From contig JAFKER010000008.1 of the NCBI GenBank assembly GCA_017308595.1, positions 1 through 64,000 of the forward strand: DNA of 64,000 nucleotides, given 5' to 3'. The notes beneath the pieces are model-generated. The model was not told the origin of the DNA, did not search any database, and saw nothing but the letters and a program-made list of their open reading frames with translations. Positions 17,993-25,625 of the stretch are shown here, piece by piece. The position numbers and the translations under genes are program-made. This stretch comes from Afipia sp. (GTDB lineage Bacteria > Pseudomonadota > Alphaproteobacteria > Rhizobiales > Xanthobacteraceae). The first letter of the stretch is position 1; the number at the start of each line of letters is the position of its first letter.

Positions 17993-19327
17993 ATGGCACA
18001 TCAGAGAAACGACCATCGTAAGAAGCCGCATCCGGAAAATGCGGCCCATCGCGGCGCGAAGCCGGAGCCGTTCCGCCTGCGGGGCTTTCTGAAAACACTC
18101 GGCCCCGGTCTGATCACCGGTGCTTCCGACGACGATCCATCGGGCATCGGCACCTACAGCCAGGCCGGTGCGCAGCTCGGTTACGGCATTGGCTGGACCA
18201 TGCTGCTGACATTCCCGCTGATGGTGGCGATTCAGGATATCTCCGCGCGTGTCGGGCGTGTTACCGGCCTCGGGATCGCGGGTAATGTGTGTCGGCATTA
18301 CCCCGTCTGGGTGCTGAACATCATTGTCGCGCTGCTGTTCATCGCAAATACGATCAATATCGCGGCGGATCTCGCCGCCATGGGTGACGCGCTCAAGCTC
18401 CTGATCGGCGGTCCCGGCTTCCTTTACGTGCTGGTGTTCGGTGTCGTCTCTACGGCGGCGCAGATCTTTCTCGACTACAAGCGCTACAGCGCTGTGCTGA
18501 AATGGCTGACTTTGAGCCTGTTCGCCTACGTGGCCGCACTCGCGTTCGCAAAGGTCTCGTGGGCAGATGCGCTGCGCGGCATCGTTGTTCCGCAAATCCA
18601 GTGGACGCCGGCATTTCTGACCACGCTGGTGGCAATCCTCGGCACCACCATCTCGCCCTATCTGTTCTTCTGGCAGGCCTCTCTGGAGGCCGAAGATCAG
18701 CGCGTCGATGCGAGCAAGCAACCCCTTGCCGAAAAGCACTATGGCGCGCGGCAGGAATTCCGGCGCATTCGTGCCGACACCATGGTCGGCATGGCGTTTT
18801 CTAACCTGATTGCGATTTCGATCATCATCATGGCGGCGGCGACGCTGAACGCAACTGGCAAGACCGACATCGAAACTTCCGCGCAGGCGGCGGAGGCGCT
18901 GCGGCCGGTCGCGGGCGTCTTCGCCGAATTCATTTTTGCGCTCGGCATCATCGGCACCGGCCTGCTGGCGGTGCCAGTGCTGGCAGGCTCCGCCGCTTAC
19001 GCCATCGGAGAGGGCCGCAAGTGGCCCGTCGGACTTGCGCGAAAGCCACGCGAAGCTGCCGCGTTCTACGGCGTGCTGGCGCTGTCTGCGGGGATCGGCA
19101 TTGCACTGAATTTCACGCCGATCAATCCGATCTCGGCGTTGTACTGGAGTGCGGTCATCAACGGTGTGCTGGCCGTGCCGGTGATGGTTCTTTTGATGAT
19201 GATCGTGCGTCGCCGCGATGTGATGAGCAGATTCGTCGTGAAAGGGCCGTTGTACTGGCTGGGATGGTTGTCGACGGCGGCGATGGCGATTTGTGTTGTC
19301 GCCATGATCGTTGGATTCTTCCTTTAA
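17993..19327 (+). CDS. NRAMP-family transporter with divergent metal-site motifs
   Basis: The 444-residue membrane protein has eleven to twelve helices and a 30-residue basic N-terminal tail. Helix 1 reads GASDDDPSGIGTYSQ (DDPSG at 47-51) where classical Mn/Fe NRAMPs have DPGN. The helix 6 region reads LGTTISPYLFFWQAS (216-230), lacking the metal-binding methionine of the classical MPH motif. The helix 1 aspartate is kept. The substrate is therefore likely not the usual Mn2+/Fe2+; related branches include Mg2+-type NRMT proteins and uncharacterised groups. It ends convergently with TIGR02186, the stops overlapping by four bases. A candidate EcfG promoter precedes it. Confidence 0.88.
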   Translation: MAHQRNDHRKKPHPENAAHRGAKPEPFRLRGFLKTLGPGLITGASDDDPSGIGTYSQAGAQLGYGIGWTMLLTFPLMVAIQDISARVGRVTGLGIAGNVCRHYPVWVLNIIVALLFIANTINIAADLAAMGDALKLLIGGPGFLYVLVFGVVSTAAQIFLDYKRYSAVLKWLTLSLFAYVAALAFAKVSWADALRGIVVPQIQWTPAFLTTLVAILGTTISPYLFFWQASLEAEDQRVDASKQPLAEKHYGARQEFRRIRADTMVGMAFSNLIAISIIIMAAATLNATGKTDIETSAQAAEALRPVAGVFAEFIFALGIIGTGLLAVPVLAGSAAYAIGEGRKWPVGLARKPREAAAFYGVLALSAGIGIALNFTPINPISALYWSAVINGVLAVPVMVLLMMIVRRRDVMSRFVVKGPLYWLGWLSTAAMAICVVAMIVGFFL

Positions 19328-20106
19328 TCCCTGCGGAAGATGATGGATGCCAGCCAGCCGGTCATGATCGCCATCATTGCGGTCGCAAGGCCATAGAGCA
19401 ATCCATGCTGGCGCGCGGAGTTGGCGACGAATTGCTCGAAGCCGACCTTGACGATCTCGAACGCGGTTTCGGTCTTCGTCACGAATGCGCCATTGGCAAA
19501 CAGCTTGATATCGATAGCGTAGGTGCCAGTCGTCACCTCGGCCGGAAGAGGGATGCCGGTGCGAAACAATGTTGGTGTCAGGAATGTCAGCGCACTGGTC
19601 TGTTCGCGGTAAAGCCCGTGCTCGATGCGCAGCCGCACAAAGGCTGTGCGGAACGGATCGCTGGCGACCGTATTGGCGATGTCCGGGCCCATCCGTTGTG
19701 GCAGCGAGAAACTGGCAAGGCCGATCTGCTGCCGCCGCTGAACGTCAGGCGCGGCGATGTCGTCGATCGGGCGGTTCGAGAAGATGCCGAGATACGATGG
19801 GACCTGGATGAATTCGCGTGAATCGACATTGACCCAGATGCCAAGCTTTCGCTCCTTGCGCCGGGTCACCATGTCGGCGCGGGGGCCGCTCACCGTCACG
19901 ACGATGTCGTAGGCGGTGCCCGGCGGCTTTGACTTGCTGTCGCGTTCGATGGAGCCGAACAGGACCAGCTCTTCGCCGGAATAGTTTGGGGTGACGGTGA
20001 TGCGGTGGTTCGACACTGAGACGATCAGGTTCTCGGCCCGCGCCGTTTCACCTGCGCCCAGGCTAAGCAGCAGCATCGAGAGGAAAACGAATGCGCGAAC
20101 TGTCAT
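19324..20106 (-). CDS. TIGR02186 family membrane-anchored protein
   Basis: The 260-residue protein has a signal sequence (about 1-24, ending GAGETARAE), a large beta-rich extracytoplasmic domain with the GSIERDSKSKPPGTAYDIVVTV region and RIEHGLYREQ, and one C-terminal membrane helix at about 233-255 followed by RRD. It fits TIGR02186, a family of unknown function that usually sits next to a TauE-type exporter. Its start overlaps the exporter stop by four bases, so they are probably translated together. Confidence 0.8.
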   Translation of the reverse strand: MTVRAFVFLSMLLLSLGAGETARAENLIVSVSNHRITVTPNYSGEELVLFGSIERDSKSKPPGTAYDIVVTVSGPRADMVTRRKERKLGIWVNVDSREFIQVPSYLGIFSNRPIDDIAAPDVQRRQQIGLASFSLPQRMGPDIANTVASDPFRTAFVRLRIEHGLYREQTSALTFLTPTLFRTGIPLPAEVTTGTYAIDIKLFANGAFVTKTETAFEIVKVGFEQFVANSARQHGLLYGLATAMMAIMTGWLASIIFRRD

Positions 20107-21029
20107 CCGCCGATCCCCAGATCGCGAATGGAGTAGAGTTCATCCGGCCGGATCACCAGTTCGACGGCAAAGCGGATGCCCACCGACAGGATGAGGAGCC
20201 CGAGCAGCAGCCGAAGATGCTCGCCGCGAATGCGTTGTCCGGCTCGCGCGCCGAACTGCGCACCGAAGACGCCGCCGATCATCAGCATCAGCGCAAGAAC
20301 CGCATCGACAAGATGGTTGGTAACGGCATGAAGGATGGTCGCGACCACCATCGTCACCAGGGTCAAGACCATCGCAGAGCCGATCACTGTCGAGGTCGGA
20401 ACCCGCAACACGTAAATCATGATGGGGATCAGCAGGAAGCTGCCGCCGACGCCCATGATGGCGCCGAGAAAGCCGACAAAGAGCCCGACCGCCAGCACCG
20501 GAATCACCGACAGGTAGATCTTCGATCGCTTGAAGCGCATCTTCAGCGGCAGGCCGAGAATCCAGCCCTGCGCCCGCGCGCGGCGGGTGATTGCGGTGTC
20601 GCCGCGCCGGGTACGCAGAATGGCGCGCGCGCCTTCGAGGAACATCAGCGTGCCGACAGCGGTCAGCAGCGCCACATAGGACAGCGCAATGATGAGGTCG
20701 AGTTGTCCGACCGAGCGCAGCAGTGTGAATATCCAGACTCCCAGTGCCGTGCCTGCGACGCCGCCGCATAACAGGACAAAGGACAGCGCCGGGTCGATCG
20801 CCCGCTTGCGCCAGTAGGACAGCGCGCCGGAGAATGAAGAGGCGGCCATGTGGCTGGTCACCGAGGCGACGGCGACGGCAGGTGTAATCCCGATAAAGAT
20901 CAACAGCGGGGTCATCAGGAAACCGCCGCCGATCCCGAACATGCCGGACACGAAGCCGACCGCTGCACCCATCCCCAGGATGAGAAACACATTGACCGGA
21001 ATGTCGGCGATGGGGAGGAAAAGTTGCAC
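20103..21029 (-). CDS. TauE/SafE family sulfite exporter-like permease
   Basis: The 308-residue protein has about eight hydrophobic segments. It shows both repeats of the TauE/SafE fold: AAVGFVSGMFGIGGGFLMTP near the N-terminus and FLGAIMGVGGSFLLIPIMIY in the second half. This family exports sulfite, sulfoacetate or related anions. The actual substrate is not shown. It is the first gene of a two-gene unit with TIGR02186. The 230 bp upstream hold the terminator of the podJ-like gene and the start region for this unit. Confidence 0.9.
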   Translation of the reverse strand: MQLFLPIADIPVNVFLILGMGAAVGFVSGMFGIGGGFLMTPLLIFIGITPAVAVASVTSHMAASSFSGALSYWRKRAIDPALSFVLLCGGVAGTALGVWIFTLLRSVGQLDLIIALSYVALLTAVGTLMFLEGARAILRTRRGDTAITRRARAQGWILGLPLKMRFKRSKIYLSVIPVLAVGLFVGFLGAIMGVGGSFLLIPIMIYVLRVPTSTVIGSAMVLTLVTMVVATILHAVTNHLVDAVLALMLMIGGVFGAQFGARAGQRIRGEHLRLLLGLLILSVGIRFAVELVIRPDELYSIRDLGIGG

Positions 21030-21165
21030 GCGCGTTCGCTTGGGTTTTGGCGCGAGGTCTCGTGTGCCCTCGCGGCATTGAATCCGCCGCGACGCGGATC
21101 ATGCGCCGCGCCCCTGCTTACCCGAAATCGTCTGCAGGTGGGGTTAAGATTTGGCCGGCAGCATG

Positions 21166-21195
21166 AAAAGCGACCCGGCTTTGTGCGCGGGTCGC
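21166..21195 (-). terminator. Intrinsic terminator of the podJ-like gene
   Basis: Arms GCGACCCG (21170-21177) and CGGGTCGC (21188-21195) form an 8-bp GC-rich stem with a 10-base loop. On the leftward strand it is followed by TTTT (21166-21169). It lies 68 bp downstream of the podJ-like stop codon. Confidence 0.65.
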
Positions 21196-21262
21196 CGGTT
21201 AATCTTAATGGTGTGCAGCCGGCGTGTGCCCGCGCGCAGATTCGCGAGAGGCGGCGCCTGGT

Positions 21263-24200
21263 CTAGTGGGAGCTTTTGGCCGCTGTTTTCGCGGCCGACT
21301 TTGCAGCGGACCTTGCTGCGGGCTTCGCCGGTGCCGAGGTGTCCCATCCGCCGGCTGGCGCGCCGCTGGCGGTCGCTTCGTCCGGCTGGGCCTCGGCCAC
21401 GAAAGTCTGCGTTGCGAGTTTCGCGGCGGCAAGCGACTGGGCATCGAGACGCTTGGCGACATCGTCGCGCTTGCGGCCCGAATCCGCGTCACCCTGCGCC
21501 GCGGCGAGGCTGAACCATTTGTAGGATTCGGCGAGGTTCTGTTCCACGCCGATACCGCGGGCGTACAGGATGCCAAGGTTGAACTGGCTGTCCGCGATGC
21601 CGCGTTCGGCGGCCTTACGGAACCATTGCGACGCGCTCTTGTAGTTAGGGCCGGCACCGCCGCCATCCGCGTCCAGCACCGCGAGGTTGTGCATCGCTTT
21701 GGCGCTGCCCTTCTCGGCGGCATCCAGGTAATACCGGCGCGCGGCGTCCACGTCCTTCTTGAGGCCAAGCCCCTTCTCATAAAGCGTACCGAGGCGGAAC
21801 GTCGCCGGAACGATGCCGCCTTGTCCGGCTCGCTCGTACCATTTCGCGGCGGTCGCGTAGTCCTGCGCAACGCCCCGGCCTTCGGCATAGCGGATGCCGA
21901 TTTCGAAGGCCGCGCCGGGATCGCCCTTGTTGGCTGCGCTTCGCAGCGCTGCGCTGCCGATGGATTCGGGCAATGCGTCCGTGACCGGAGTGAATTTGAC
22001 CTTCACCTTGTCCTTTACCGGCGCAGGAACGGCGACAGGCGGGCGCTCCGGCGGGGTAATGATCGAGCCGGTGACGTCAGGTGTAACGGGTGTCGCCGCT
22101 GGCACAGTGAGAGGTTCAGCGGTTGCCGCAGCCGGAATCGCGGGCATCTGCGGCACAGAAATAATCTGCGGGCCGCTCATCGGCGACTGGCGCGTGAGCA
22201 AGGTCGGTGATGTCATCGACGGGATGATCGCAGGCGAGGCATCGGAGCGCGGTCCGTTTTCCGGCGCGGGAGGCGGCACCGGTGCGACGCTCGATTCGGC
22301 TGGAAGCGAGGTGTTGTCGCTGTTATGGCCGCTCAGCAGATTCATGCCCATCTTGACCGTGCCCAGCACGATCACGACAACGCTTGCACCGACCAGCAGG
22401 GCGCGGATTTTTGACGACAGTCCCGAGTCACCCGTGGTCGCGGCTTTGGCGGCGCTGCGCGCAGCATCGTTGAGCGCAGTCACGCGGTTCTGCTTCGGGC
22501 CGGGCGCGGGAGGTGCAGCGGCGGCAGCCTGCGCCGCGCGGCGCGCGGCCTGAATGAAATTGGCGGAACTGACCGGCTCCTGCTTGCCCGCGGAAATCTC
22601 GTTCAGCACGCCTTCCGACGCAGCAATCCGCTCCGAAGAACTTGAGCCTGTTCGGGTCTGTGCGCGGGTGCCGGGCTCAAGCGGATGATCCGGCGGCAGG
22701 GTTGGATCGATCGGGCTGCGCGGTGACGGAGGCGGGCGCACGGCTGTCACAGGCGGAGCCGGCTGCTCGGCATTGTCGTAAGACGGCGCAAGTGCAGGAG
22801 CCTGGATGACAGGTGGGGCCACGGATGGCGTGACCGCCGTGCGTGCAATCGGAGCCTGTGCCGCAGCAGGATTCGGCATTTCAGGGCGCGGCACCGGTCC
22901 GAAAGAGCTGGTCGGGTGCGGCGGATCTTGCAGATGTGCTTCGCGTGCGCGCGGCTGGGCCGTCGCGGGGGATACTTCGCGCGCTGCCGGCGCGGATCGC
23001 GCATTGCGCAGATCGCCTTCGATCTGGCTCAGGCGATCGACCACATGGCCGAGCGTGTTGTGAACGGCCTCAAGCGAGTCCTGGGTGCTGCGGTTGGTCT
23101 CGGACTGGCTGAAGCGGATGTCGGACAGCTCCCGCTTGATGGTATCCACCATCTCGGTGTCCATCGGCGATACTGCGCGGAATCCCTGATCGGCATTCGC
23201 ACTGCGCTGGCTCTCCAGGTGACGCAGGATGTCGGAGAGACCTTCTTCGACCCGCGCAAGATTTCCGCCGCGCTGGTTCGACATTTCCAGCCGTTCCAGC
23301 AGGTGATGAACACGCTGCTCGACATGGCTCAGCGATGCTGAACTGCTGTTACCGACTTGAAGATTATCCAGACGGTCTGAAATGGTGCGGACGGCGTTGT
23401 CAAAATAGACGGTGTCGCCCACGGCTGGTCGGTCGCGTTGTTCAAGCGCGGTGGTCAGCACCGCGATGCGCTGTTCAAGCGCGGACAGTATATCGTTATT
23501 GCCGCCCGCATGCGCCAGTTGATCGACCTTGCCCGACAACGTCTGCACATGGCCCGCGAGTTCGTTCAGGGCTTCGTTGGATGCGACACTTGAGACAATG
23601 CCCTTGAGCGCGGCAATGGCGTCTTCGAGCTGGCGGACCGTCGCCGGATCGGTGCTCGAACGCACGATCATGTCGATCTTGCCGCCCAGATTGCGGATCG
23701 CGTCATCGAAGCCGGTGAGTTGTTCAGCAGGCTTCAGCGTCCGCAACTCGCTGTAGATGTCAGACAGCGCGCGTTCGATGCCCGATAGCGCGCCGTTGTC
23801 GATTCCGGTGGAGCGTGTTTCGTCGATCCGGCGCCCGAGCGAACGGATTTCGCTTTCGAGCGATTCAATCGCCCGGCGCGGCATTGCTTCGGTGATGGCC
23901 TGGCGAATCTCGGCGAGTTCGCCGCGGAACGCGGCGATCGACTGTTCGGCACCATCAGGACGGCGCAGCGTTTCGATCTGACTGGTGATTTGGGACAACT
24001 GCCGCTCAAGGCCGGAGAAATCCGGCTGCGGCTGAATCGGCGGCGCTTGGTTCACAAACGACGGCGGCGGCATCCGCGCTGCGGACGACATCGGGCGCGG
24101 AGCGCCATCGAGCTGGCCTTGACGCGCGACGATTTCCGCGACGGAAAAATCCATCGGCGACATTGCGGGAGACGGCGTGGACGGTGCCGTGCGCTGGGCA

Positions 24201-24538
24201 GGGGCAGAGCGATAGGACGGACTGGCCGATCCGTTCGAAATCTGTGACAGCCGGGCGTCGAGCCGAGAGATGGCGTCGTTGAGTTGCCGCGCTACGGCTG
24301 GCTCACCTGAAGGCTTGCCGGGGACTTGCGAAATATGTTCGACCTGCCGCGCAATGGAGTCGAGCCGGCGATGGATTTCGGACACGTCCTGAGCTTCGCG
24401 GGATGTCGCTGCGGGGCTGCCAATCGCCGAATTCAACCAATCTCCCAAGGACATACCAGCGCGGCGCGCGGAAGCTTCGGCCCTTTCCCGGACCGATGGC
24501 TCGATGCCGTCAACACTCCACGATACGCGCGCTGTCAT
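21263..24538 (-). CDS. podJ: PodJ-like polar localization protein with Sel1 repeats
   Basis: The 1091-residue protein begins with WSVDGIEPSVRERAEASARRAGMSLGDWLN, a block shared by alphaproteobacterial PodJ proteins. Long coiled-coil and proline/alanine-rich regions fill residues 40-690. A single membrane helix (LVGASVVVIVLGTVKMGMNLL) lies near 709-733. Four Sel1-type repeats (about 856-1019: AAFEIGIRYAEGRGV, ATFRLGTLYEKGLGL, and so on) follow on the presumed periplasmic side. It ends in an AAK-rich tail without a peptidoglycan-binding domain. In Caulobacter, PodJ organises a cell pole. The start at 24538 keeps the conserved block; a GTG 39 bp upstream is an alternative. Confidence 0.82.
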   Translation of the reverse strand: MTARVSWSVDGIEPSVRERAEASARRAGMSLGDWLNSAIGSPAATSREAQDVSEIHRRLDSIARQVEHISQVPGKPSGEPAVARQLNDAISRLDARLSQISNGSASPSYRSAPAQRTAPSTPSPAMSPMDFSVAEIVARQGQLDGAPRPMSSAARMPPPSFVNQAPPIQPQPDFSGLERQLSQITSQIETLRRPDGAEQSIAAFRGELAEIRQAITEAMPRRAIESLESEIRSLGRRIDETRSTGIDNGALSGIERALSDIYSELRTLKPAEQLTGFDDAIRNLGGKIDMIVRSSTDPATVRQLEDAIAALKGIVSSVASNEALNELAGHVQTLSGKVDQLAHAGGNNDILSALEQRIAVLTTALEQRDRPAVGDTVYFDNAVRTISDRLDNLQVGNSSSASLSHVEQRVHHLLERLEMSNQRGGNLARVEEGLSDILRHLESQRSANADQGFRAVSPMDTEMVDTIKRELSDIRFSQSETNRSTQDSLEAVHNTLGHVVDRLSQIEGDLRNARSAPAAREVSPATAQPRAREAHLQDPPHPTSSFGPVPRPEMPNPAAAQAPIARTAVTPSVAPPVIQAPALAPSYDNAEQPAPPVTAVRPPPSPRSPIDPTLPPDHPLEPGTRAQTRTGSSSSERIAASEGVLNEISAGKQEPVSSANFIQAARRAAQAAAAAPPAPGPKQNRVTALNDAARSAAKAATTGDSGLSSKIRALLVGASVVVIVLGTVKMGMNLLSGHNSDNTSLPAESSVAPVPPPAPENGPRSDASPAIIPSMTSPTLLTRQSPMSGPQIISVPQMPAIPAAATAEPLTVPAATPVTPDVTGSIITPPERPPVAVPAPVKDKVKVKFTPVTDALPESIGSAALRSAANKGDPGAAFEIGIRYAEGRGVAQDYATAAKWYERAGQGGIVPATFRLGTLYEKGLGLKKDVDAARRYYLDAAEKGSAKAMHNLAVLDADGGGAGPNYKSASQWFRKAAERGIADSQFNLGILYARGIGVEQNLAESYKWFSLAAAQGDADSGRKRDDVAKRLDAQSLAAAKLATQTFVAEAQPDEATASGAPAGGWDTSAPAKPAARSAAKSAAKTAAKSSH

Positions 24539-24736
24539 GCCCAAGTCCGGTCTCGGCTCTGGCTCCTGCCAAAGCACTTCAGGTCCCCGCGTCTCCTTGA
24601 AGAGACAATCAAATTTCGGCGCGGGACGTCTGTTTCCAGTCCTGACTTTTTCGCGTTACGGTAAATACCGGGTTAATGAAACGCTGCGGCCTTATTAATA
24701 ATTCCGCCTCTATGCCGTCGCGGGCCATCGGCGGCT

Positions 24737-25312
24737 TCAGTTCGTGGATGGCCGGGTGAACAGGCTGCTGAGATCGCCGAGGTCTGCTTCTGTAATGGTG
24801 CAGTGAGCGGAATTCATCACCGACGACTGCCCGATATAGGCCCAGTAAATAAACTCAGCCCGGGGAATCGACACCCGCGCGTCAACGCCGGACTCGCGCA
24901 GAAGCTTGGCGATATAGGCGACGCGCCTGGCATCGACGGTTGCGACGACCTCGGCGGCAACGGGATCTGACGCCGCCCACGAGCGGAAAGCACGATCGAG
25001 GCTTCGGTCTTCCTCGAAAGCCAGCTTCATCAGTAAGGTCAGTCGCGCGGACCCGACGATCGCGGAATCGATCTCGCGGATCACGCCATCTGTCGCGCGT
25101 TCCTGCCAGGTCGCCAGAAGCTGGGTGCGAAAATCCGCAATACTTTCAAAGTGCCAGTAGAAGCTGCCGCGTGAAACCTGCAGCCCTTCGGCGAGCATGC
25201 CGGTCTTCAGCGCACCCTCGCCCTGCCGGGCAAGAGTCCGCAGCCCGTGGGCAATCCATTGCTCCCGGGTGAGGCGGTCTTTCGATAGCGAAGATTCGAC
25301 ACTTTCGACCAT
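24737..25312 (-). CDS. TetR family transcriptional regulator
   Basis: The 191-residue repressor has an N-terminal helix-turn-helix (about 35-57: KTGMLAEGLQVSRGSFYWHF) and a C-terminal ligand domain. It is divergent from the acyl-CoA dehydrogenase gene and almost certainly controls it. The start at 25312 (MVESVESS) is preferred over longer frames because the ATG lies inside the first palindrome of the intergenic region, leaving the twin operators upstream. The ligand may be an acyl-CoA, by context. Confidence 0.86.
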   Translation of the reverse strand: MVESVESSLSKDRLTREQWIAHGLRTLARQGEGALKTGMLAEGLQVSRGSFYWHFESIADFRTQLLATWQERATDGVIREIDSAIVGSARLTLLMKLAFEEDRSLDRAFRSWAASDPVAAEVVATVDARRVAYIAKLLRESGVDARVSIPRAEFIYWAYIGQSSVMNSAHCTITEADLGDLSSLFTRPSTN

Positions 25313-25369
25313 ACACAAGTGTATTGACACAAATTGGCGCTGCACGCTAGGCTCCGTACAGATGTGTAT
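25311..25369. promoter_or_regulatory. Twin TetR operators around a fad promoter
   Basis: A perfect palindrome ATACAC-AA-GTGTAT occupies 25311-25324. A second copy with 11 of 14 identical positions (GTACAGATGTGTAT) lies at 25356-25369, 45 bp away centre to centre. Between them, on the rightward strand, lie TTGACA (25324-25329) and TAGGCT (25348-25353) with an 18-base spacer. The first copy overlaps both the -35 element and the tetR start codon, so one repressor could block both directions. Confidence 0.65.
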
Positions 25370-25625
25370 GGATGCCTCGCAGAATTGTGGCACCTGAACC
25401 GGGAGGTCGTTCCTGCCGGTGGATGGGTGCCGCCGTTCTGCGGTGTTGAATTCAACAATGAGATCGAAGGCGTCGGGATGAATGGCATCTCCGTGCTTGC
25501 CAATGACAGCGCATAGCGCCCGGTTCCGTGTCATGGTGCGGTCATTGAAGACGGTCCATGTGCTGAAGCCTCGTCCCACAACAATTCGCGTCACCTACGT
25601 CCAATCGTGAACTGAGAGACATTCC
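25313..25625. other. 313-bp intergenic region tetR / acyl-CoA dehydrogenase
   Basis: There is no convincing gene here. Besides the twin operators and promoter, it holds a 14-bp perfect palindrome (TGTTGAATTCAACA, 25444-25457) about 170 bp before the acyl-CoA dehydrogenase start. The inferred leader is long, about 265 nt. A 60-codon open frame (25334-25516) lacks any recognisable feature and is treated as chance. Confidence 0.6.
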
